Positions 8,645-16,648 are shown, numbered from the stretch's first letter. The stretch: DNA of 20,470 bases from Fulvivirga aurantia (GCF_009711475.1 NZ_SMMD01000930.1:1-20470); one strand, 5' to 3'. Numbers and translations are program-made. The notes: a model not told the origin generated them from the sequence alone.

Positions 8645-9235
8645 ATGAAAACACGACTTGTATTTACTTTAGCTTTATTTACATGCTTCAGTTGTGAAGC
8701 GCAGATACCAAATCAAGAAGAGCAAATAAGTGCTGCTATACAAGCTGCACCCGAAGAAAACAGGGCTGAGGCCACTGTGTTGGGCTTTGATGAGTCCAGG
8801 AAGCTTGTGGTGATTAGAGTAGGTACTAATGAACTAATCTGCTTAGCGGACGACCCATCTAAAGAGGGTTTTAGTGTTGCGTGCTATCATCAGGATCTTG
8901 AGCCATTTATGGCTAGGGGCCGCGAATTGAGAGCAGAGGGAAAGCGTGGTTCAGAAATTTTTGAAATCAGAGAAAAAGAGGCCAAAGCAGGCACATTACA
9001 AATGCCTAAAAATCCGACTACACTTCATATACTATCAGGCTCTGAAGGAAGGTATGATGAAGAGTCAGGAAAGGTTGTGGATGCAAATTATCGGTACGTT
9101 GTATATATTCCTTTTGCTACGCCAGAATCTACCGGCCTGCCCATTCGTCCGATTGTGCCAGGTGGCCCCTGGATTATGGATCCCGGCACTCATAAAGCAC
9201 ATATCATGATTACGCCACCAGCACAAGACAAATAA
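8645..9235 (+). CDS. Exported protein of unknown function, 196 residues
   Basis: The frame extends upstream to 8372, but that part covers the tRNA and terminator, so the start is the ATG at 8645. That start gives a signal peptide (MKTRLVFTLALFTCFSCEAQ), cleaved either after the Ala-Gln region or at Cys17 as a weak lipobox. The mature part has a predicted beta-rich stretch (EATVLGFDESRKLVVIRVG) with Cys66 and Cys80 that could form a disulfide, a charged helix (about 85-113), and a Pro/Gly-rich C-terminus with PGGPWIMDPGTHKAHIMI, which looks like a conserved functional motif with two His residues. I cannot assign a family. The gene needs its own promoter because the tRNA terminator precedes it; only a weak TACCTTG match (near 8616) is visible. 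Confidence 0.85.
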   Translation: MKTRLVFTLALFTCFSCEAQIPNQEEQISAAIQAAPEENRAEATVLGFDESRKLVVIRVGTNELICLADDPSKEGFSVACYHQDLEPFMARGRELRAEGKRGSEIFEIREKEAKAGTLQMPKNPTTLHILSGSEGRYDEESGKVVDANYRYVVYIPFATPESTGLPIRPIVPGGPWIMDPGTHKAHIMITPPAQDK

Positions 9236-9326
9236 CTTTAGAATCAAATCCTGGTAACAATATCTGAATGTCATCGTTGTTATTCATTCATTTTCCATGT
9301 ATAATTAAACCAGAATAATCTTAAGT

Positions 9327-9506
9327 ATGAAAGAGCAACTATTAAGCGAAATCGAAGCGTTAGAATCACAACTTGTTGGTGATATGATGAAGGACATGGA
9401 CACTCAGGAAAAGATTTTTGATCTTAAACGTCAGTTAAATGAGATGGAAAGTCCAACTGTGCGACCGGATGATTCTGATTTTGAGTGTATAGGTTGCGGA
9501 TCGTAA
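9327..9506 (+). CDS. Small protein with C-terminal CxxC tail, 59 residues
   Basis: The ATG at 9327 opens a 59-residue frame ending at 9506. It begins MKEQLLSEIEALESQLVG, followed by a continuous, strongly charged amphipathic helix (to about residue 40) that looks like a coiled coil. It ends in a short acidic linker and DFECIGCGS, where Cys54 and Cys57 form a CxxC pair. There is no signal peptide, so it should be cytoplasmic. The composition, helix periodicity and metal-site-like tail suggest a real gene. The pair could bind a metal jointly in a dimer or be a redox site; that is inference. It lies alone between the exported protein gene and tRNA-Val(GAC). Confidence 0.7.
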   Translation: MKEQLLSEIEALESQLVGDMMKDMDTQEKIFDLKRQLNEMESPTVRPDDSDFECIGCGS

Positions 9507-9549
9507 TCTTTACAAGATTATTATTATACTTGCGTGCAAGTTTATCTAT

Positions 9550-9624
9550 GGAGTGTTAGCTCAGTTGGTTTAGAGCACCGCCTTGACAGGGCGGGGGTCG
9601 TTGGTTCGAATCCAATACACTCCA
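9550..9624 (+). tRNA. tRNA-Val, anticodon GAC
   Basis: Acceptor GGAGTGT pairs with ACACTCC, D-stem GCTC with GAGC, and anticodon stem CCGCC with GGCGG. T-stem GTTGG pairs with CCAAT through one G-T wobble. The loop TTGACAG gives anticodon GAC (9585-9587), reading GUC and GUU. Discriminator A is at 9624 and no CCA is encoded. A TATACTTG element at 9525-9532 is one base off the Bacteroidota -7 box, but no -33 TTG sits at the right distance. No intrinsic terminator directly follows. Confidence 0.96.
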
Positions 9625-9685
9625 CATTTATTTACACTAAAAGTTAAAAGGTCATACCCTGCACAGCTGCTAAGTCGATCAACGT

Positions 9686-9733
9686 GACAGATAGTTGGTT
9701 CCCCTGATAGCTATCGGGGGCAATACACTCCAC
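9686..9733 (+). repeat. Broken partial copy of the tRNA-Val(GAC) 3' half
   Basis: Downstream of the intact tRNA, the segments GACAG, GTTGGTTC and CAATACACTCCAC recur in the same order as in the tRNA 3' half (9586-9625). The T-loop bases are replaced by the palindrome at 9701-9720. The 13-base CAATACACTCCAC, which includes the 3' acceptor strand, is identical in both. It could be a decayed second tRNA gene or a duplicated integration target. Confidence 0.7.
9701..9720. repeat. 20-base palindrome inside the tRNA remnant
   Basis: CCCCTGATAGCTATCGGGGG is self-complementary over all 20 bases apart from one T-G pair, with GATAGCTATC perfect at its centre. It replaces the T-loop in the partial tRNA copy. 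No T-run follows on either strand, so it is not an ordinary intrinsic terminator. A short dispersed palindromic repeat is possible. Confidence 0.7.
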
Positions 9734-9821
9734 TCACATTTCTTCAAGTTAGAAATCCTGGGCTGGTGCCTCAATATTTATGTTGATTTACCAAATTCTG
9801 AAACTTTGCCTAAATTAGAAA

Positions 9822-9829
9822 TAGATTTG
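9822..9829 (+). promoter_or_regulatory. Candidate -7 element of the membrane regulator gene
   Basis: TAGATTTG matches TAnnTTTG fully and lies 22 bases before the ATG at 9852. The -33 region has only CTG at 21 bases, so the promoter is partly supported. Confidence 0.45.
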
Positions 9830-9851
9830 ACTCGGGTTTTTGTGGTAGGTC

Positions 9852-11705
9852 ATGAATTCAATTAAAACAGCCTTATTTATAGTCATTTATTTATTGGTAT
9901 GGACACCTTTTTTTGGCCAGTCGCTACCCAATAATGCTACCGATGAAGTGATCCTGGACATCATATCTCTGGAAATATATGAAGATGTAGATGGATCAAA
10001 GGAATTTGAGGATGTGCTAACCGGAAATTTAAATTTCAAAAAGCAGGTTAGGTTTGAAACCAAAGACTATAACACTGATTCTTATTATTGGGTAAAGCTT
10101 CCGCTTGATCTAAATAAAAATAATAACAAGCAATGGCTGATTGAATTCTACGATCAAACCATCGATCATATCGAAGCTTACCTGCCCCAGCCCAATGGCC
10201 GGTATGATACTCTGATTATGGGTGACCAATATCCCTTCCTCCAGAAGACGCTTCGACATAAGAATTTCGAAATCTTTATTGACCCGTTTTTAGAAGGGAG
10301 ACAGACCTATTATTTCCGAATAAAATCTCACACATATGCAGATATAAGGATTGCCGTTCGGTCTGTAAATCGTTTTGTGCAGTACTCGCTCTTTGAGTAC
10401 TTTCTATACGGTATTTTTTATGGAACAATACTCATCATTTCCCTTTACAACATTCTTATTTATCTGGCGATTAGAGAGGTTAAGTACCTGTATTATACAT
10501 TTTACATATTTAGTGTGGGTCTTTATGCCATGTGTGTGGATGGTATGGCTTATCAGTATCTCTGGCCAAATCAACCGGAGTGGAATCAAATAGCCCATGG
10601 GACGGCACTATTTTTAGTGATTTTTTGGGCTTTATTATTTGGCCAACGGTTTCTAAATACCCGCGTAAGAGCCAGGAAGATTTATAAAGCCATAACCGCT
10701 ATTGTTATTTTACGCACATTATTATTTGTTTATGCGCTGCTATTTGATCACTCTCTCTTTGAATGGAGGAATATAGAAATCATTCCGATGTTGCTCATAT
10801 TCTATGCTGGTATAGACGTGCTTGCCAGGGGCTATAAACCAGCGCGTTTTTTCGTTGTGGCCTATGGCGTATTATTTTTAGGATTTTTGATTAAAGCCTT
10901 ACTCAACTGGTCTATTATTCCTTTCTACATTTTGAGCTATTATAGCTTACACATTTGCTTTCTGTTAGAAATGCTATTGCTTACTTATGCCCTGAGTGAC
11001 AGGGTGCGCATACTTAAGTCGAACAGAGATCGTGCGCTAAAAAGAATTATTATACAGCATCAGCAGAATGTGGAGCTTAAAGACAAAGTAAATCAGGAAC
11101 TTGAACAGCTGGTTACACAGCGCACCAAAGAGCTACAGGAAAAGAACTTGTTGCTGAATGAGACAAACAAGAAGCTGTACCTCCAAACCAATGAAATTAG
11201 TAAGATTAACTCTATACTGGACCTAGACAATTGGAAGCTCAAAAACAATATTAAAGAGATACTTCAGGATCGGCTTATTAATAAAAACCTTACCATTGAT
11301 GAGTTTAAGGAAATTTTCCCAAATGATATAAGCTGCTATCGCTTTCTGGATAGGTTAAAATGGAGTGAGGGCTTTGAGTGTAGCAAGTGTGGCAACACTA
11401 AATACTCTGATGGGCACACCAAGTTTTCCAGGCGGTGTAGCAAATGCGGTTATGATGAGTCTGTAACGAGCAATACCATTTTTCATCGTATTAAGTTCCC
11501 AATAGAAAAGGCCTTTTACATTTTGTATGTTGTTAATGATAAGCAACACAAATACACACTTGACGATCTCTCTGAGTTACTCGACTTGCGCAGAAACACT
11601 GTATGGAACTTTAGAAAGAAAATAGAAAAAGTATTTATGGAAAATGAGGGTACTCGCTTTAAGATTACGGACTTGTTTACTGCTCATTTGGAGAAAAAGG
11701 GGTAG
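9852..11705 (+). CDS. 7TMR-DISM membrane receptor fused to an IS1595-type transposase zinc ribbon and HTH
   Basis: The protein has 617 residues. Parts: signal peptide (1-23); periplasmic 7TMR-DISM extracellular beta domain (about 30-172, YYWVKLPLDL, YYFRIKSHTYADIRIAV); seven membrane helices (about 179-382); charged coiled coil (about 385-460, LEQLVTQRTKELQEKN); then a region (about 478-600) typical of IS1595/ISXO2 transposase N-termini, with CYRFLDRLKW, a four-Cys zinc ribbon (Cys510, Cys513, Cys529, Cys532), SNTIFHRIKFPIEKAF and a helix-turn-helix (about 569-591, LDDLSELLDLRRNTVWNF). The DDE catalytic domain is absent: only 26 residues follow the HTH. 7TMR-DISM receptors often sense carbohydrates or other small ligands and pass the signal inward. 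Here the output should be direct DNA binding at the membrane. It lies directly upstream of SusC in the same direction, so it is probably the locus regulator. Confidence 0.88.
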   Translation: MNSIKTALFIVIYLLVWTPFFGQSLPNNATDEVILDIISLEIYEDVDGSKEFEDVLTGNLNFKKQVRFETKDYNTDSYYWVKLPLDLNKNNNKQWLIEFYDQTIDHIEAYLPQPNGRYDTLIMGDQYPFLQKTLRHKNFEIFIDPFLEGRQTYYFRIKSHTYADIRIAVRSVNRFVQYSLFEYFLYGIFYGTILIISLYNILIYLAIREVKYLYYTFYIFSVGLYAMCVDGMAYQYLWPNQPEWNQIAHGTALFLVIFWALLFGQRFLNTRVRARKIYKAITAIVILRTLLFVYALLFDHSLFEWRNIEIIPMLLIFYAGIDVLARGYKPARFFVVAYGVLFLGFLIKALLNWSIIPFYILSYYSLHICFLLEMLLLTYALSDRVRILKSNRDRALKRIIIQHQQNVELKDKVNQELEQLVTQRTKELQEKNLLLNETNKKLYLQTNEISKINSILDLDNWKLKNNIKEILQDRLINKNLTIDEFKEIFPNDISCYRFLDRLKWSEGFECSKCGNTKYSDGHTKFSRRCSKCGYDESVTSNTIFHRIKFPIEKAFYILYVVNDKQHKYTLDDLSELLDLRRNTVWNFRKKIEKVFMENEGTRFKITDLFTAHLEKKG

Positions 11706-11815
11706 TCTGAATCAGGGGTCATGCTCTGGTAGTTTCCTCAAATAGCACATTTTTTAGTTATACCCTCAGGCGCCTATTTTCGCGCAAAAATCCAGCACTT
11801 TTGTACTACTGTCAA

Positions 11816-11891
11816 TTAAGCGCAATTTGTGCTATGTAATATGCTCTAAAAAGGCTGTTACAGTCCTTGTTCATTGTTTTTTAAGCGCAAT
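11816..11891 (+). promoter_or_regulatory. Direct repeat TTAAGCGCAAT, two copies (possible operators)
   Basis: TTAAGCGCAAT occurs at 11816-11826 and 11881-11891, start to start 65 bases, with no similarity between the flanks. Two exact 11-base copies in a 322-base region upstream of susC make a regulator binding site plausible. A shorter GCGCAA match lies at 11782. Confidence 0.45.
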
Positions 11892-11912
11892 AAAAGGCGT
11901 CACCGCAAACGG

Positions 11913-11952
11913 TTTCTCAAACGATTTCTGAGAGATTTTTTTTCTTTTTTTT
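11913..11952 (+). terminator. Possible weak terminator or attenuator ahead of susC
   Basis: TTTCTCA (11913-11919) can pair with TGAGAGA (11929-11935, one wobble) around a 9-base loop. Eight T, one C and eight T follow to 11952. The stem is short and AT-rich. It could end the regulator transcript or act in the susC leader, 76 bases before the start codon. Confidence 0.35.
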
Positions 11953-12027
11953 GCTTACGGCTTTCAGTAATAATACAATTAGGTAAAGTTTAAAAAAACG
12001 ATAGGTACAATTTTAAAATAAACCCCT

Positions 12028-15000
12028 ATGACAAAAATTTTACGATTAGTTGGCATGCTGGCATTGCTGCTTTATATGCCGCAGGTCTATGCACAAACAA
12101 ACACTGTGAGTGGGCAGGTGGTGTCCATAGACAATGAGCCACTCCCAGGAGTAAACGTCCTCCTCGAAGGCACTAGCCAAGGTACGGTAACCGATGCCGA
12201 TGGCAATTATTCAGTTGTCGCAAGTAGTGACGATGTTTTAATATTTTCATTTATTGGTTTTGAGACTCAAAGGGCTCCTGTTGGAGCACAAAGCGTAATT
12301 AACATTACACTTGAAGAAGATATTACCTCTCTTCAAGAAGTGGTTGTAATTGGTTATGGAACGCAAAGCGAGCGTAACTTAACTTCTGCTATTTCAACTG
12401 TGAAATCAGAGGAAATAGTTAAAACACCGACATCTCAGGCTATGCAAGCACTTCAAGGAAAAGTGGCTGGAGTACAAATTGTGAGTAATGGAAATCCTGG
12501 GGGTAGCCCTACGGTTCGAGTTAGGGGTATAGGTTCCTTTCCCGGTTCAGATGACGGGCAGCCTCTTTATGTAGTAGACGGGATGTTTTTTGACAATTTA
12601 GATTTTCTTAATACAGCTGATATTGAGAGTATATCAGTGCTTAAAGACGCCTCAGCATCTGCTATTTATGGAGTTAGAGCTGCAAATGGAGTTGTGCTGA
12701 TTGAAACCAAAGCTGGTAAGTATAATCAAAAGACAAGTATAACTTACAACGGATATTATGGAGTACAGGTACCACAGAATGTACTTAAAATGTCTAATAC
12801 AGAACAATTCGTAAATTATATAAATCAATATACCGAGCAATCCGGAAATTCAGCGGATGCCTCATTTATCGATGAGGCTATACAGAGGTATGGGAGAAGT
12901 CGGGTAAACCCAAATTTACCAGATGTAAATACTGATTGGTATGCTGAGGTGTTAAAGGAAGCTGCACCAATTCAAAATCATACTATAGACATTTCTGGAG
13001 GTAACGAGAATGCACGATACTCAGTTGGAGCTAGTTATTTTGAACAGGAAGGATTACTGGAAGAAATTAGGAATTCATACGAGAGAATCAATTTTCGCAC
13101 AAAGGTTGACGTTAGAGCGAATGACTGGCTTACAGTAGGAGGAAATGCTATTATTAGCAACGCGAAACAATTTAATGCAGAAAATGGAGTATGGTTTCAA
13201 ACTTATTTTGCAGTACCCCATCTTCCTGTTATTGATGAAGAGAATGGAGCCTCCCCGATACCGCTTGCTAATGCACGAAGGTTGGGTTATAGAGGTGTTC
13301 AAAACCCATATTTTAATCTTTACTATAATGACAATCGGGCAAACATTGGCAAAATTTTGGGGAATTTTTATGCTGATATTCAGTTACTCCCTGAGAAACT
13401 ATCTTTCAAGACTACCTATAACTATAACTATGAAAATGTTGTAAATCGAAATGTAGATTTTGAATATAATATTGAAAGTGTTCCAGATACTGTTGTACAA
13501 AATCCAAATGGTATCACTCGTGTAAACTCCACATCTTGTAACGAAATATGGGACAACGTTTTGACTTATGAAGATAACTTCAATAATCATGGAATTACAG
13601 CACAAATAGGGTATTCTTATAGAAGTGAGATAACCGAAGGGGCACGCGTTAGAGGTACTGAGATTTCTACCCTAGATCCAAGGTTGGAGTCAACCTGGTT
13701 TATCCCAACCGGAGAAAATATTGACGCAGACAATAGTAATGATTTTGGCAGCCGCATCTTTGGCTCTTCATACTTTGCAAGATTATCTTATAACTACAGC
13801 GAAAAGTATTTGCTCTACGGAACTTACCGTAGGGATGGTTCCAATAAATTTCAGCAGAAATGGGGTGATTTCTTCACCTTCGGGGCAGGATGGATAATAT
13901 CAGAGGAAAATTTCTTCGATGTTGGAGTCATTGATTTCCTTAAGATTAGAGGTAGTTGGGGTCAGTTAGGAAATGACGGAGTTGTACCTGCGGTAGGTCA
14001 GCCGACCCTTAATCAAACCTCTACAGCAATTAATGACCAGTTGATAGGTGGTCTTGTAGTTGATAATACATTTAGCACAGTCGATAAATGGGAAACAGTA
14101 GTTGAAACTAATATTGGTCTATCAGTGGAGGCGTTGAAAAGCCGTTTGTCCTTAGAAGCCGATTATTATATTCGAGACACTGAGGATGCGGTAATACCTA
14201 TAATTCTTCCTTCAAATAGGGCCACTGTATTGAGAAATGCAGGAGATTTTAGGAATCAAGGGCTAGAAGTTGCACTAAATTGGAATGATCGGCTTGGAAC
14301 AAATGTAAGGTATAGCCTGGGATTAAATTTTGCAACGCTTAAAAATGAGGTCCTAGATTTAAACGGCCAGTCGTTTATTGATGGAGGCACCGCAGAGTTT
14401 CGTCAGCGATCATCTCCGGGGCAGTCTTTCAACGAATTTTATGGGTACGAAGTAGAGGGTGTATTTCAAACAACAGAGGATGTAAATGCTTCTGGGTATG
14501 ACGCAGATTTCATCACTAACAATAATATTGTACCAGGTGATTTTCAATTTAGAGACCAGAATGGTGATGGTGTCATAGATGCAAATGATAGAGTGTTTTT
14601 AGGCTCTTTTCTTCCGGATATTACATATGGTTTTAATTTGGGTGTATCATACAAAGCGTTATCCCTGTCCATGGATTTTCAAGGGCAGGCAGGGAATAAA
14701 ATCCTAAACAGGAAAAGAGGTGAAATCATATTTACACAAGACCCGAATATTGACGCGGACCTCGCCACTAATTTGTGGAATGGGCCAGGGACCAGCAACA
14801 AATATCCCTCAGCGGCAGGGTATAGGAAACCTTATAATACCAATCAGATAAGTGATTTTTATGTAGAAGATGGAGATTATTTTAGAATTCAGAATATAAG
14901 ACTGTCGTATAACATAGTCAATCAAAGCCTATTGGGCGTGTCAATGCCAAATACGACTATCTCTTTTACGGCAGAAAGACCTTTAACTGTCTTCGATTAT

Positions 15001-15093
15001 AACGGCTTCAATCCTGAGGTGGCCAATGGGATAGATCGCCAAACCTATCCTATCCCAGCTATTTATACTATTGGGTTAAATGTTAAACTATAA
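12028..15093 (+). CDS. SusC/RagA-family TonB-linked outer-membrane transporter
   Basis: The protein has 1021 residues. Parts: signal peptide (1-22, cleaved after YAQ); carboxypeptidase-regulatory-like domain (about 25-97, SGQVVSIDNEPLPGVNVLLEG, FSFIGFETQ); the SusC signature EVVVIGYGTQ (104-113); TonB plug (about 114-230, GKVAGVQIVSNGNPGGSP, VRVRGIGS, YVVDGMFFDN, SVLKDASASAIYGVRAANG); then the 22-strand-type barrel to the C-terminus. It should import oligosaccharides through the outer membrane, with the SusD protein encoded 17 bases downstream as its lid. Unlike the minus-strand receptor it has no STN domain, so it should not signal through FecR. No frameshift is seen. Confidence 0.97.
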   Translation: MTKILRLVGMLALLLYMPQVYAQTNTVSGQVVSIDNEPLPGVNVLLEGTSQGTVTDADGNYSVVASSDDVLIFSFIGFETQRAPVGAQSVINITLEEDITSLQEVVVIGYGTQSERNLTSAISTVKSEEIVKTPTSQAMQALQGKVAGVQIVSNGNPGGSPTVRVRGIGSFPGSDDGQPLYVVDGMFFDNLDFLNTADIESISVLKDASASAIYGVRAANGVVLIETKAGKYNQKTSITYNGYYGVQVPQNVLKMSNTEQFVNYINQYTEQSGNSADASFIDEAIQRYGRSRVNPNLPDVNTDWYAEVLKEAAPIQNHTIDISGGNENARYSVGASYFEQEGLLEEIRNSYERINFRTKVDVRANDWLTVGGNAIISNAKQFNAENGVWFQTYFAVPHLPVIDEENGASPIPLANARRLGYRGVQNPYFNLYYNDNRANIGKILGNFYADIQLLPEKLSFKTTYNYNYENVVNRNVDFEYNIESVPDTVVQNPNGITRVNSTSCNEIWDNVLTYEDNFNNHGITAQIGYSYRSEITEGARVRGTEISTLDPRLESTWFIPTGENIDADNSNDFGSRIFGSSYFARLSYNYSEKYLLYGTYRRDGSNKFQQKWGDFFTFGAGWIISEENFFDVGVIDFLKIRGSWGQLGNDGVVPAVGQPTLNQTSTAINDQLIGGLVVDNTFSTVDKWETVVETNIGLSVEALKSRLSLEADYYIRDTEDAVIPIILPSNRATVLRNAGDFRNQGLEVALNWNDRLGTNVRYSLGLNFATLKNEVLDLNGQSFIDGGTAEFRQRSSPGQSFNEFYGYEVEGVFQTTEDVNASGYDADFITNNNIVPGDFQFRDQNGDGVIDANDRVFLGSFLPDITYGFNLGVSYKALSLSMDFQGQAGNKILNRKRGEIIFTQDPNIDADLATNLWNGPGTSNKYPSAAGYRKPYNTNQISDFYVEDGDYFRIQNIRLSYNIVNQSLLGVSMPNTTISFTAERPLTVFDYNGFNPEVANGIDRQTYPIPAIYTIGLNVKL

Positions 15094-15110
15094 TTATTAA
15101 TTCAAACATC

Positions 15111-16637
15111 ATGAAAGCTATACAAATTTTGAAAAATACGCTGCTGGTAGGGATCTGTTTACTGGGGAGTATTTCGTGTGATGATGACCTAAACGAGCCT
15201 CTTGATAATGAGGCGTTACTAGAAGATGTTGATTATACCCGATCTGAAAATATGTTTGAGATTTTGAAAGGGTCCTATGCTGAGTTATATCACCTTCAGT
15301 GGGAAACTTTTCCTATTATCTCAGTTAGAGGTGACGATGTAAATGCTGCCGGGGATCAGCCTCCACTTCATCAAACTGATGAGTTTTTATATAATGAGAA
15401 TGCCTGGATGTATAATTCTGCTTGGCAGAATCTCTATGGAGACTTGTTTGTGTGGAAAGCCGCTCAAGAGGAGCTTTTGAAATATAAAGAATTCGCTTCT
15501 AATCCGGCAAACGCTGATCAATACATTGCTGAGATTAATGTAATGATAGGTTTCGAATTACTACAAATCAGCAGATTGTGGGGTGATGTTTTAATACCGC
15601 CTACCAGTAATGCAGAAGATTTATATAATACTCCCGTGTCGTCTCAGTCAGAAGTATTGCAATATATATCAGATTTAATGGATGAATCCATTCCAAATCT
15701 TCCTAATGTACACCCTAACCAGCGCACAGATATCACAGGCGGAATAACTAGTAATACTGCAAGGGCAGTTAAAGCTATGGTTAATCTGGATAATAAAAAT
15801 TGGCAGGGTGTAGTGGATGCCACAGATGGTATAATAGGTTCTAACCTCTATACTTTAGAGCCTGATTATTACAATCTCTTCAAAATCCCAGGAAAATTAA
15901 ACGATGAGAATATACTTGAGCTTCAATATTCAGATTTTGGAAACAGTTCAGGGGAGAATCGCTCATATCTATATGCATCATTAGGTCCCAATGAATGGAC
16001 ACCGGCCGTTTCTGGGGCACAAGCGGGCTGGGGATTTTGGGAGCCCTCTATCCCATATATTGAGTTTATGCTCGATAGAGATGAGACAATAAGATTAGAA
16101 ACCTCTGTTTTATTCACACCAGATGGAATTGATGAATTAATATCCAACGGCAATACAGACCTTCCTGGTTTTGTGACAAATGTAACTCGGGACGGTGATC
16201 AGTTTGATAATAGTGCCAGACTTAATTTTGGAAGTGGCAAGCATTACTTGCCTTCTGTTCAGCTATCTCCTGGACAAACTATATACGGCAGAAATAAAAA
16301 TTTCATTGTTATTCGATATGCAGAGGTTTTACTCATGCATGCAGAGGCAATAGTAAACGGAGCTACTTCCTCAACAATTTCGGCTGATCAGGCAGTTAAT
16401 CTGGTTAGAGCAAGAGCTGGCTTGGACGATTTAGTAGGTGTGACACTAGACCAAGTCCTTGATGAGAAGTTTGCCGAATTTGGCATGGAGTGGGGGATAA
16501 GATATTATGATTTGGTAAGACATGATCTAACCCAACCTTTAAATTATGGAGGGCGTACCTATGATCCGGCAAGTGACAAATTCCTTCCTTATCCACTTAG
16601 TCAGGCAACTATCTTATCGCAACTACAGAATAATTAA
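15111..16637 (+). CDS. SusD/RagB-family glycan-binding surface lipoprotein
   Basis: The protein has 508 residues. The lipoprotein signal (LLVGICLLGSISC) ends at Cys23, followed by DDD, an acidic stretch typical of surface-exported lipoproteins in this phylum. The family pattern is clear: an early ENMFEILKGSYAELYHLQW helix, TPR-like helices (FELLQISRLWGDVLIPP, TARAVKAMVNL), a middle section with GRNKNFIVIRYAEVLLMHAEA, and the end DEKFAEFGMEWGIRYYDLVRH with a short tail. It should sit on the SusC barrel and open as a lid to pass glycan pieces. The gap to susC is 17 bases and to the next gene 11 bases, so these genes form one operon. Confidence 0.96.
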   Translation: MKAIQILKNTLLVGICLLGSISCDDDLNEPLDNEALLEDVDYTRSENMFEILKGSYAELYHLQWETFPIISVRGDDVNAAGDQPPLHQTDEFLYNENAWMYNSAWQNLYGDLFVWKAAQEELLKYKEFASNPANADQYIAEINVMIGFELLQISRLWGDVLIPPTSNAEDLYNTPVSSQSEVLQYISDLMDESIPNLPNVHPNQRTDITGGITSNTARAVKAMVNLDNKNWQGVVDATDGIIGSNLYTLEPDYYNLFKIPGKLNDENILELQYSDFGNSSGENRSYLYASLGPNEWTPAVSGAQAGWGFWEPSIPYIEFMLDRDETIRLETSVLFTPDGIDELISNGNTDLPGFVTNVTRDGDQFDNSARLNFGSGKHYLPSVQLSPGQTIYGRNKNFIVIRYAEVLLMHAEAIVNGATSSTISADQAVNLVRARAGLDDLVGVTLDQVLDEKFAEFGMEWGIRYYDLVRHDLTQPLNYGGRTYDPASDKFLPYPLSQATILSQLQNN

Positions 16638-16648
16638 AGATAATTATC

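Larger units (their letters stand above)
11706..12027 (+). promoter_or_regulatory. 322-base control region upstream of susC
   Basis: No gene fits here. It holds three GCGCAA elements (11782, 11820, 11885), an inverted pair ATAGCACA (11742-11749) and TGTGCTAT (11828-11835), and a weak hairpin with a long T-tract (11913-11952). I see no good TTG/TAnnTTTG promoter; the best match is TATTTTCG at 11775-11782, without a -33 TTG. This suggests that the susC promoter depends on an activator or another sigma factor. Confidence 0.5.

Noticed and set aside
8946..9274. Overlapping 87- and 69-codon frames on both strands
   Set aside because: Both cover the exported protein gene, whose frame has a signal peptide and a coherent sequence.
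9701..9720. Palindrome as intrinsic terminator of tRNA-Val(GAC)
   Set aside because: The stem is strong but no T-run follows on either strand.
9852..11705. Reading the zinc-ribbon part as an active IS1595 insertion sequence or an insertion into the receptor gene
   Set aside because: The frame is continuous, no DDE catalytic domain follows, and no terminal inverted repeats or target duplications are seen at the junction.
13145..13444. 99-codon open frame on the plus strand
   Set aside because: It is out of frame within the susC barrel region, whose own frame has clear family motifs.
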